From contig URGG01000005.1 in assembly GCA_900547345.1 (NCBI GenBank), positions 1 to 42,812 of the forward strand: a stretch of 42,812 nt of DNA, written 5' to 3'. Position numbers and translations under genes: made by a program. Shown here one piece after another: positions 1 to 8,700 of the stretch (its first letter is position 1; the number at the start of each line of letters is the position of its first letter). The DNA comes from an uncultured Collinsella sp. (lineage in GTDB: Bacteria > Actinomycetota > Coriobacteriia > Coriobacteriales > Coriobacteriaceae). A model generated the notes under the pieces. That model saw only the letters and a list, made by a program, of their open reading frames with translations, made no database searches and was not told where the DNA came from.

Positions 1-572
1 AGCCGGTTCCCGGCGGTGGCAGCGCGAGCGCCTTTGTAGGTGCGCTGGGCGCCTCGCTTTGCGGAATGGTTGCCCGCTATGGGGCGACAAACCCCGCGCT
101 TGCCGATCGCGCAGACGATCTGACACGCGCGTTTGCCCAGGCGGATGAGTTGGCGCAGGAACTTGTGGGTCTGGTTGCCGAGGACGTTCGTGCCTACGGG
201 CAGGTGTCCGCGGCGTACGGTATTCCGCGTGACGATCCGGCTCGACCTGCGGCGATTCAGGATGCGCTGCATGTGGCCGGTATGCCGCCGTATCGCATTA
301 TGGATGCCTGCGGGCGTGCGCTGGCGCTGCTCGAGGACATGGCCGACAAGGGTTCGCGTCAGCTGCTGTCCGATGTGGCGTGCGGCGCCGTGTTCTGCCG
401 TGCCGCTATGCAGGGCGCGAGTTTGACGCTCTTTGCGAACACCACGTCTATGAAGGATCGCGCTCGTGCTAAGGAGCTCGAGACGGCGTGTGATGAGTTG
501 CTCGACACATGGTTGCCGCGCGCCGATGCGCTGGCGCGCCGCGCCTCCGACGCTGCAAGGAAGAGAGGATAG
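1..572 (+). CDS. fchA: Methenyltetrahydrofolate cyclohydrolase / formiminotransferase-cyclodeaminase family protein (5' partial)
   Basis: The 5' end lies outside the window. The frame is open from base 3 and already reads PVPGGGSASAFVGALGASL, the glycine-rich signature of the cyclodeaminase (FTCD_C/FchA) family, so upstream ATGs inside the window (for example at 66) are internal. The all-alpha fold typical of the family fits the remaining ~190 residues. Family members convert 5-formimino- or 5,10-methenyl-tetrahydrofolate in the cytoplasm. The stop is 2 bases before the folD start, so the two are almost certainly co-transcribed and act in the same one-carbon folate pathway. Whether this copy serves formate/C1 interconversion or histidine breakdown cannot be decided without the upstream genes. 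Confidence 0.85.
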   Translation, partial: PVPGGGSASAFVGALGASLCGMVARYGATNPALADRADDLTRAFAQADELAQELVGLVAEDVRAYGQVSAAYGIPRDDPARPAAIQDALHVAGMPPYRIMDACGRALALLEDMADKGSRQLLSDVACGAVFCRAAMQGASLTLFANTTSMKDRARAKELETACDELLDTWLPRADALARRASDAARKRG

Positions 573-574
573 CC

Positions 575-1429
575 ATGGCTGAACTGCTGAAGGGTGCTCC
601 CGTTGCCCGTGCTTTGACTGAGGAGCTTGCCGCTCGCTGCGCAGCCCTGCGCGAGCGGGGCGTTGTTCCGACGTTGGCTATCGTGCGCGTGGGCGAGCGC
701 GAGGACGACCTGTCCTATGAGCGTGGCGCTCTTAAACGCTGCGAAAAGGTTGGCATCGAGGCTCGTCGCGTTTTGCTTCCTGCCGACGTCTCGCAGGACG
801 AGCTGCTGGCGGCTATCGAGGGCATTAATGCCGACTTGGCTGTTCATGGCTGTTTGATGTTCCGCCCGCTGCCCGCCGGCCTTGACGAGAACGCCGTCGC
901 CGCAGCGCTCGATCCCGCCAAGGATGTTGACTCCATGACGCCGGCTTCGCTGCTCGCCACGCTTTCGGGGCGCGGCGAGGGTTTTGCCCCCTGCACGGCC
1001 GAAGCCGTGCTTGCTTTGCTGGATCATTACGGCGTTGAGCTGGATGGGGCCAAGGTCGCGGTCGTTGGTCGGTCGCTGGTGATTGGCCGTCCCGTTGCCG
1101 CCATGTTTACGGCTCTCAATGCCACAGTGACGACGTGCCATACGCATACGCGCGACCTTGCTGCCGAGTGCCGTGCGGCTGATATTGTGGTTGCGGCCGT
1201 TGGACGCGCGCACACGATTGGTGTGGACGCGGTTCGCGAGGGCCAGACGATCATCGATGTTGGCATTAATTGGGACGAGGCCGCTGGCAAGCTGGTCGGG
1301 GACGTTGATTTTGATGCTGTGGAGCCGGTTGTTGGTGCCATCACCCCCGTGCCGGGCGGCGTGGGCGCCGTGACAACGGCGATTCTCGCCAAACACGTGA
1401 TCGAAGCGGCCGAGCGCGCATCGAAATAG
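575..1429 (+). CDS. folD: Bifunctional methylenetetrahydrofolate dehydrogenase / methenyltetrahydrofolate cyclohydrolase
   Basis: The protein has 284 residues, normal for FolD. FolD oxidises 5,10-methylene-THF with NAD(P)+ and hydrolyses the methenyl product to 10-formyl-THF in the cytoplasm. Visible signatures are the N-terminal catalytic region (SYERGALKRCEKVGIEAR, with the Tyr and Lys of the family YxxxK motif), the NAD(P)-binding stretch VVGRSLVIGRPVAAMF and the C-terminal PVPGGVGAVTTA block. The ATG at 575 follows a GAGAGG ribosome site at about 563-568. It is translationally close to the cyclodeaminase gene upstream. A GC hairpin with a T-run follows at about 1463-1488. Identification is secure. 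Confidence 0.95.
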   Translation: MAELLKGAPVARALTEELAARCAALRERGVVPTLAIVRVGEREDDLSYERGALKRCEKVGIEARRVLLPADVSQDELLAAIEGINADLAVHGCLMFRPLPAGLDENAVAAALDPAKDVDSMTPASLLATLSGRGEGFAPCTAEAVLALLDHYGVELDGAKVAVVGRSLVIGRPVAAMFTALNATVTTCHTHTRDLAAECRAADIVVAAVGRAHTIGVDAVREGQTIIDVGINWDEAAGKLVGDVDFDAVEPVVGAITPVPGGVGAVTTAILAKHVIEAAERASK

Positions 1430-1462
1430 GCATTTTCGCACACAGGGGTCCCGAGGGGTCCT

Positions 1463-1488
1463 GAAGGGTTGCGGTTTCGCCCTTTTTG
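1463..1488 (+). terminator. Probable rho-independent terminator after folD
   Basis: GGG-tt-GCG pairs with CGC-CCC around a GTTT loop and is followed by TTTTT. The stem is short, so confidence is moderate. Confidence 0.5.
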
Positions 1489-1541
1489 CGTCGAAGCGAT
1501 ACACTGTTGCCGTTTGATTTCTTCGCTCAAGGAGGATGCGC

Positions 1542-3056
1542 ATGCCGTGCACAACGATTCTGGTCGGTAAAAACGCAAGCTACGACGGGTCGACCCTGGT
1601 CGCGCGTAACGAGGACTCGTCCAACGGGGTGTTTGAGCCCAAACGTATGCGCGTGGTGCATCCCGACGAGCAGCCGCGCGTCTACACAAGCGTCCTGAGC
1701 CACCTGACCGTTGAACTGCCCAATAACCCCATGCGCTACACGAGCGTCCCCGATGTTGTCCCGGGCCACGGCATCTGGGCCGAGGCCGGTTTCAACGAGC
1801 TCAATGTGGGCATGTCCGCAACCGAGACGCTCACCACCAACGAGCGCGTCCGCGGTGCCGACCCGCTCGTCGACTACGTACCCGCCAAGGGCAACGAGGG
1901 TGAGGACGGCTATGTGCCGGCGCAACCTGGTGGCCTGGGCGAGGAGGATATGGTGACCCTGGTCCTGCCGTACGCCAAGTCCGCCCGCGACGGCGTTCGT
2001 ATCCTGGGCGACCTGCTCGAGCGCTACGGCACCTACGAGAACAACGGCATCGCCTTTAGTGACGTGGACGAGATCTGGTGGCTCGAGACCATCGGCGGCC
2101 ACCACTGGATCGCCAAGCGTGTGCCTGATGACGCCTATGTGACCATGCCCAACCAGCTGGGTATCGACAGCTTTGACCTAGACGACGCCGAGGGCGCCCA
2201 GACCGACCACATGTGCTCGGCCGACCTGCGCTCCTGGATGGCCGAGTGGCATCTGGACCTGACGTTGGGCGTCGAGGGCGACGGTCCGGCAACGGTCTTT
2301 AACCCGCGCGAGGCCTTTGGCTCGCACAGCGACAGCGACCATGTCTACAACACGCCGCGCGCCTGGTACATGCAGCGCTGCCTCAACCCCGGCGACGTGT
2401 GGGACGGCCCCGACGCCGACTACACGCCCGAGAGCGACGATATCCCCTGGAGCCGCGTGCCCGAGCGTAAGGTGACCATCGAGGACATCAAGTACGTGCT
2501 TTCGAGCCACTACCAGGGCACGGAGTACGACTGTTAGGGCACGCCCGCCACGCGCGGCGCCTATCGCCCCATCGGCATCAATCGCAACAGCCAGCTCGCC
2601 GTGCTGCAGCTGCGCCCCTATGCGCAGCCGGCCTACCGTGCCGTGCAGTGGATGGCCTTTGGTTCCAACTCGTTTAACGCGCTGGTTCCGCTGTACGCCA
2701 ACGTCGAGACCATGCCCGAGTACTATGCCGACACGCAGGCTCGCGTGACGTCCGAAAACTTCTACTGGGCCAACCGCCTGATCGGCGCCCTGGCTGACGT
2801 CCGTTTCCATGAGTGCGGCCGCGCTGTGGAGGACTACCAGGAGAAGGTCGGCGGCATGGGCCACAAGCAGATTCACGACGTTGACGCTGTCGTAGCCGCG
2901 CTGCCCGAGGCCGAGGTGCCTGCCGAGCTCGCCCGCGCCAACGAGGCCTTTGCCGAGCTCGTGCGCGTGGAGACCGATGCCCTGTTGGGCAAGGTGCTCT
3001 ACACCACGAGCTGCGCCATGAAGAACTCTTTCGCGATGAACGACAACGTGAGGTAG
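1542..3056 (+). pseudogene. C69-family dipeptidase (PepD-like), interrupted by an in-frame TAG
   Basis: The frame runs 505 codons from ATG 1542 (AAGGAGG ribosome site at 1529-1535) and is broken only by TAG at 2535-2537 (codon 332); homology resumes at once in the same frame (GTPATRGAYRPIGINRN). It begins MPCTTILVGKNASYDGSTL, and Cys3 is the expected N-terminal nucleophile of family C69/U34 peptidases. These cytoplasmic enzymes split dipeptides. The family normally has Tyr at the interrupted position (compare the PYDPYG-type motif), so TAC to TAG is the simplest origin. With the stop, the product is a 331-residue protein lacking the C-terminal third. It could be a true nonsense mutation or a base error. 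Pyrrolysine recoding is unlikely because TAG is used as an ordinary stop by neighbours. Confidence 0.85.
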
Positions 3057-3090
3057 GGATTTCCCGTCGATTGAATAGCGCTAAAACGCT

Positions 3091-3120
3091 TTGTCGCTTT
3101 CGCTCAATCTTGGGTACAAG
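3091..3120 (+). promoter_or_regulatory. Possible promoter of the phasin-like/ubiB pair
   Basis: TTGTCG (3091-3096) and TACAAG (3115-3120) are 18 bases apart and 35 bases before the start codon. Both hexamers are imperfect, so this is tentative. Confidence 0.3.
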
Positions 3121-3155
3121 AACGCCAATGCAGTTGTTTGTGATTGGAGACAACC

Positions 3156-3572
3156 ATGGTTATGAAACTCGATCAGCTTGTTAACGGCGCCATTAACGTG
3201 GGCTTTGGCGCTGCCGCCGTTGCTGTCGAAGGCGGCAAGAAGGTTCTCGACGACCTTAATACCAAGGGCGAGCAGGTTCGCAAGGACGCCGGCGCTCCCG
3301 ATATCGCCCGCAGTGTGTCCGACATGTTCGAGCAGGCCGGCGGTACCATCTCCGATCTGACCGAGCGTCTGGGCATGCAGGGCGAGACCGCGGCCCAGCG
3401 CGTGCTCGATGAGCTCATCCTTGCTCGCGTCCGCGTTATGACCGCGTCCGAGCGCACGGCCTTCCTGGCCCACGTGCGCGACATCGTCGATTCGGTCGAG
3501 GACAACGTGACCTCGGTGCCCGTCGAGTCCGTTGAGCCCGACGATGCGAAGGATACCGAAGAGGCTGAGTAG
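3156..3572 (+). CDS. Phasin-like small helical protein of unknown role
   Basis: The protein has 138 residues from ATG 3156 (GGAGA at 3146-3150). It starts with a short amphipathic Gly/Ala-rich segment (VNGAINVGFGAAAVAVEGG), followed by predicted helices and an acidic tail ending DDAKDTEEAE. The pattern resembles phasin/PhaF-like granule-associated or membrane-surface proteins, but there is no catalytic motif. The stop is 8 bases before the UbiB-like gene, suggesting one transcript and a shared membrane or lipid role. The phasin resemblance is my reading of sequence style only. No polyhydroxyalkanoate synthesis gene is present in the window. Confidence 0.7.
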   Translation: MVMKLDQLVNGAINVGFGAAAVAVEGGKKVLDDLNTKGEQVRKDAGAPDIARSVSDMFEQAGGTISDLTERLGMQGETAAQRVLDELILARVRVMTASERTAFLAHVRDIVDSVEDNVTSVPVESVEPDDAKDTEEAE

Positions 3573-3580
3573 CAGCGCAG

Positions 3581-5344
3581 ATGGCAGATTCCACCACCGA
3601 TTACAACAATCTAGATCCCTTGGGTGACGAGGCGGCGGTTGTCGATGAGGACGACGCCGTCGTCTCGGGCGCTCGCAAGAAGCCGCGCGCTGTCGATATG
3701 GTGCCCGAGGAGCCCGACGCGATGGCGCCGGACGAGGAATACCAGCTCACGCCGGCGGGTCGCCGCGAGCGCATCGGGCAGATTGTTCGCCTGGTCAAAA
3801 AGTACCGCGTGTGGGATAACCTCACGCCGGTTCGTTTGCGCCGCCTGCTCGAGGAACTCGGCCCCATGTTCGTCAAGATGGGGCAGATTCTGGCCAACCG
3901 GTCCGAGATTCTGCCGCAACGCTTTTGCGACGAGCTGCGTCGTCTGCGCTCCGACGTGGAGCCGGTGCCGTACGAGGTAGTGCTCCGCTGCTTGGAAGAG
4001 GAATACGGCTTGCGCCTGGGGGAGATGTTCGATGCGATCGACCCCAATCCTCTTGGTAGCGCATCGCTCGCGCAGGTGCACCGCGCTCGTCTGGTGACGG
4101 GCGAGGACGTGGCCGTCAAGGTGCAGCGCCCCGGTGCGCAGCAGGTTATGGCGCAGGACATCGATATCATCAGCTCGGTGGTGCGTATCGTTTCCAAGTT
4201 CATCAACACCGATCAATTCGTTGACCTGCACGGCGTGGTCGAGGAGCTGTGGACCTCGTTTCGCGAGGAGACCAACTTTTTGGCCGAGGCCAAAAACCTC
4301 AATGACTTTTACGAGTTCCATAAGAGCGTTCATGGCGTGACGTGCCCTAAATCCTATCTGGACCTGTGCACCGAACACGTGGTGGTTATGGACTACGTCG
4401 ACGGCATTTCGATCGCCGATCCTGAACGCTTGGTGGCCGAGGGCTATGACTTGGAAAAGATCGGTGCCGCGATTGTCGAGGACTACTCGACGCAGGTGCT
4501 CGATGACGGCTTTTTCCATGCTGACCCGCATGCGGGAAACATCATCCTCAAGGACGGCATCGTTTACTTTATCGACTTGGGTATGGTCGGACGCATGTCG
4601 AGCCACGACCGCGGTATCGTCAAGGACATGATTTTCGCCGTGGCCGAGGGCGACGTGCCCAAGCTCAAGGATTCGCTCATGCGCTTCGCCGTGACGCGTG
4701 GCGACTCGGCTGAGCTCGATCATTCGGCCTTTTTGTCCGATTTGGACTTTATCGTGGCTGACTTTGCGGGCCTTGACCTGAAGGATCTGGATATCGGCGA
4801 GTTTTTGACCTCGTTGTTAAACCTCGCGCGTAAGAATGACGTTGAGCTGCCGAGCGTGGTGACGATGTTCGCCCGCGGCATGGTGACGCTCGAGGGCCTG
4901 TTGACCGAGTACATGCCCAACGTCAACATGATCCAGATCATCCAGACGCACATCAAAAACGAGAAGAGCACCTACGCCCGCATGCGCGAGATGAGCCGCG
5001 ATCTTGCCGCGAGCAGCTATCGCGCGGCAAAAGGCTCGCTCGAGGCGGCCGAGTATCTGGGCTTGGCTTCGCGTATGCTTACGCGCGGCCAGCTTAAGGT
5101 AAACACGCAGATCATGAGCAGCGATAAGGCGCTGCGACAGCTGGGTGGAATTATCGACCGCATGTCGATGGCAATTGTGATCGCCGGTCTGTTTATCGGT
5201 TCGTCGGTGGTGTACTACGCGCGCATCGAGCCGGTTGTGTTTGGTATCCCAGTCATTGGCTTTATGGGCTACGTGAGCGCGCTGGTGCTGGCGCTTATGC
5301 TGGGCCGCAATATCTGGCTCAACAGTCACGGCGGCAAGCACTAG
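3581..5344 (+). CDS. UbiB/ABC1 (AarF) family atypical kinase-like protein
   Basis: The protein has 587 residues. Family hallmarks in order are the KxGQ motif (MFVKMGQILANRSEILP), the Ala/Ser-rich nucleotide loop (GSASLAQVHRA), the lysine block DVAVKVQRPG, catalytic loop HADPHAGNIIL and metal-binding DLG (FIDLGMVGRM) in place of DFG. Two hydrophobic segments at the C-terminus (AIVIAGLFIGSSVVYY and GFMGYVSALVLALMLG) fit a membrane anchor. UbiB proteins are ATPases that support isoprenoid quinone or other lipid handling. The actual substrate here is unknown. No strong ribosome site precedes ATG 3581, which may be translated by coupling to the gene upstream. A terminator follows at 5396-5423. Confidence 0.9.
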   Translation: MADSTTDYNNLDPLGDEAAVVDEDDAVVSGARKKPRAVDMVPEEPDAMAPDEEYQLTPAGRRERIGQIVRLVKKYRVWDNLTPVRLRRLLEELGPMFVKMGQILANRSEILPQRFCDELRRLRSDVEPVPYEVVLRCLEEEYGLRLGEMFDAIDPNPLGSASLAQVHRARLVTGEDVAVKVQRPGAQQVMAQDIDIISSVVRIVSKFINTDQFVDLHGVVEELWTSFREETNFLAEAKNLNDFYEFHKSVHGVTCPKSYLDLCTEHVVVMDYVDGISIADPERLVAEGYDLEKIGAAIVEDYSTQVLDDGFFHADPHAGNIILKDGIVYFIDLGMVGRMSSHDRGIVKDMIFAVAEGDVPKLKDSLMRFAVTRGDSAELDHSAFLSDLDFIVADFAGLDLKDLDIGEFLTSLLNLARKNDVELPSVVTMFARGMVTLEGLLTEYMPNVNMIQIIQTHIKNEKSTYARMREMSRDLAASSYRAAKGSLEAAEYLGLASRMLTRGQLKVNTQIMSSDKALRQLGGIIDRMSMAIVIAGLFIGSSVVYYARIEPVVFGIPVIGFMGYVSALVLALMLGRNIWLNSHGGKH

Positions 5345-5395
5345 AGGCTGCGGCCGTCACCGCATTTTCCTATCGCAAACAATAGCTTTTACCTT

Positions 5396-5423
5396 GGGCT
5401 TCGCCTGCGTGCGAGGCCCTTTT
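5396..5423 (+). terminator. Rho-independent terminator after the UbiB-like gene
   Basis: GGGCTTCGC pairs with GCGAGGCCC (one G-T wobble) around a 6-base loop and is followed by TTTT. Confidence 0.65.
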
Positions 5424-5454
5424 GCGTGATACCATTTTGACGGTAATAATCGAT

Positions 5455-5645
5455 GGCCTAGATGGTGGTGCGGAGACGCACGAATGCGCGGTTATCCTGC
5501 GCATTTGGGAGAATCGGGGTGCAAGTCCCCGGCTGTACCAGTAACCGTAATTCCTCTTGGCTCGGGATGCTCGCGTCGCAGATCGGACGACGTGCTCGAG
5601 TCGTTAAGGTTAAGTCGGATCGCCTCCCGTCTTGCATGCGGCTGC
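5455..5645 (+). ncRNA. Cobalamin (B12) riboswitch
   Basis: The leader holds the ordered conserved blocks of the cobalamin riboswitch: two small hairpins (GTGCG/CGCAC near 5467-5481 and ATGCGC/GCGCAT near 5483-5503), the core GGGAGAATCGGGGTGCAAG with TCCCCGGCTG (5507-5535), CCAGTAACCGTAA (5538-5550), and a B12-box-like AAGTCGGATCGCC near 5612-5624. It lies 130 bases ahead of a gene for transcobalamin-like domains, which supports the assignment. Known family members repress when B12 is plentiful. The exact ends are estimated. A covariance search with the Rfam cobalamin model would be decisive. Confidence 0.85.
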
Positions 5646-5775
5646 GGCTTTTGCCGCCGGTGTGCATAGGGCTCTGGAGGGAAGGGGGACCCCGATGGGG
5701 GAACTCGAGCGCAACATGCGCGATGACGTGGGGCAGTCTCAAGGCAACGCTCCAAGTACAGACAGTAGGAGACAA

Positions 5776-8700
5776 ATGGATATGTTTGTGGACGAGCGCC
5801 AGCGCGTCTCGCATCGCCGTGGCGCAATTGCGCGCGGCGTAGCCAAGCGCGGCCTGGTGGCATTCCTGGCCTTCGCGATGGCCTTTAGCACCACGCCGTC
5901 TCAGCTGTGGGCCGAGGGCGCCGAGGGCATTGCCGATGCTGTGGCTCAGGCTGCGACGCCGAGTGAGGGCACGGGGGCCGCGGACGGTGCTGCCGACCAG
6001 GGCAAGGCCGAGGTTTCGGATTCCGAGGGCGCGCCTGCAGCTGGTGCCGCCACAACAGAGGCAGCAACTGGCGACGAAGGCTCGACGACGGGGGAGAGCC
6101 CTGCCACGAGCGAGCAGTCTTCGACGGCATCCGCTGGCCAAGCAGGATCTGCCGCCGCGGCTGCCGTCCAGACAGAGAACCCGACAGAAACCGGCGATGT
6201 CGCCAAGAAGCAAGTCGAGGTCTCGTTCTCGATTATCGGCACCGATGCCGACGGCAAGGCTCAGACCTGGGTGGCACCTACGCAGCTCAAGCTCGACGAG
6301 GGCGCGACGGCTGCGGATGCCTTCATTAAGCTGCAGGAGAAGACGGGCTTCAAGGTGAAGTACGATCCGAACACGGCATACGGTTTCTACCTCGAAAGCA
6401 TCACATCCCCGAGCGATGGCCGCACGCTTGCCTACGATCCCACGACCTATGCCTACTGGCAGCTGTTCGTCGACGGCGCGTCTTCCTCGGTTGGCGCGAG
6501 CAGCGTCAAGCTCACCCAGGGGCAGAAGATTGAGTTTGCCTATACGGCTGGTAGCTCGTCCCCTGTCGTTAAGGACCAGGTTGCCGCAAATGTGACCGTC
6601 ATTGGTCGCGATGCCCAGGGCAAGACTCAGACCTGGGTCGATAACGCGCAGTATGTGGTGACGTCCGGCTCGAGCGCACTTGACCTTACGAAGGTCGCGC
6701 TTGAGGCGAACGACATTGACGCCGTTGCTGCGGGCTCCTTCATTCTGAGCCTTAAGTACAACGGTGTTGAACTGGGTACGCCCCAAGATTATTCGACCTA
6801 TTGGCAGCTGTTCATCAACGGCAAGTCGAGTGACTATACGGCGGACAATGTCACCATCCATGTTGGCGATACCGTCACGTGGTTCTACGGTGGCTGGGGC
6901 GACCAGCTGCCCTCTGATTCCGTTCATGCTTCCGTTCAGGTGCTTGGTAAGGACAAGGACGGCAAGCAGCAGATTTGGGCTTCGACGGGCCAGACGAGTC
7001 TCAAGGCAGGCTCTACTGCCAAGGATCTCCTTGAGCAGGTCGGCCTTACTCTCGATGCTGGCGAATCGTCTTGGGGCTGGTTCCTCAACGGCATTACTTC
7101 GCCGTTTGATGGTAAGTCCTATGGCTGGGATGCTGCGACCAAGAGCTATTGGCGCTTCTACGTAAATGGCAAGTTCGCCGACGTTGGCGCCGGTGCCTAC
7201 AAGCTCCAGGAGGGTGACGCCGTCACCTTTATGTATGGTGCTGACGCCGATGCCCTCCCCGGTCAGGTGCTTGGATCCGCCGATGTTATCGGTCCCGATG
7301 TCAACGGGAACAATACGCGTTGGGGCACGGCAAGCAATGTTTCTCTGCCTGAAGGCTCTACTGCCCAGAACCTTATTGAGACGGTTCTGAAGGCCAAGGG
7401 CGTTGCGTACAAAGGCTCCCAGAGTGGTGAGTACTGGTTCCTTAATTCCATTACTTCGCCGTTCGATCACAAGCCGTACGGCTGGGATGGTGCGACCGGT
7501 AAATACTGGCATCTGTATATCAACGGAGAGCCCTCCTTACTCTGCGCCAATCAGATTACGCTCCAGAGCGGCGATAAGGTCACACTTGCCTATACCACCG
7601 ATAATTCGCCCATGCCCGATCCCGACAAGATTGTCGTGGATCCGAGCGCGACGACTCCTGATTGGGATGCCGAGTGGGCCGGCTACGGCAACAGTGGCAA
7701 CGGTTCGACCGTAACGGATGCCAAGACGCCTGCGCAGGCCGCCGGTCTTAAGTGGGCCTTCGATTGGAAGGTCGAGTCTGGTCAGCAGTATGCCAACTGC
7801 AGCGAGCCTGTCATTGCTAACGGCTTTGTGTACATCGCGACCGAGAACGAGCTCATTAAGATCGATTCGTCCACGGGCAAAAAGGTTGCCTCTGCGCCGC
7901 TTGCCTCCAAGGTGAGCTATACCTCTCGTCCGATCTATACCAATGGCCTTATCATCGTTCCGCTCAACGGCGGTGCGGTCCAGGCGATTACTGCAGACAA
8001 GCTGATCTGCAAGTGGCTGACGCCTGGTTTGACGGACTTGACGCAGAGCTCCTGCACCGTCGTTTCGGACGGCGAGTACGTCTATGTAGGCACGGCTGAT
8101 GGGAAGAAATACGTCAACGGTTCCTTTACGCGCATCAAGATCGCCACAGGCGAAGTCTCTTGGCAGAACATCGACGCAGCTGAGGGCTATTATTGGACTG
8201 GCGCTGCCCTGACGGATAAGTACGCCATCGTCCCCACGAGCGCAGGTACGCTTAAGTGCATTGATAAGGCAACGGGTGATGTCGTTTCGACCATGAAGCT
8301 CGGCGTCCTTGCGAACGCTGACTGCGTCGCCGATCCGTCCAATGGCTCGACCTTCTATCAGATGACGCACGACGGAAAGCTCCATGTGATTTCGCTTTCG
8401 GCGAAGGGCGTGCTGAGCGAGCAGAAGACGGTCGACCTGGGTCTTACGAATAACATGAGCGCCCCGGCGGTGTCTGGCGACAACTTGATTGTCGGTGGGC
8501 AGACGGCTACTGGATCTGCTCTGGTTCTCTATAATCTGAAGACCGGTAAGACCACGATGGTCACCGCTGCTGACGGTAAAGAACTACCGGCCGGATTTAA
8601 CGGTATTGCTGCTACTCCGCTGGTGAGTGTTCAGGGCGGCAAAACCTATGTGTACTTCACCGTTAATAGCGCGGATAGCAAGGACTACGTCAGCTACTCT

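Noticed and set aside
359..1552. A 397-codon minus-strand frame over fchA and folD
   Set aside because: It opposes two secure genes and has no supporting signals.
2535..2537. Pyrrolysine or stop-codon recoding at the TAG
   Set aside because: TAG is an ordinary stop for many genes here, and the neighbouring TAA break in fbp could not be explained the same way.
5632..5775. Upstream TTG start extending the large surface protein by 48 residues
   Set aside because: The TTG lies inside the riboswitch, and ATG 5776 has a proper ribosome site and signal peptide.
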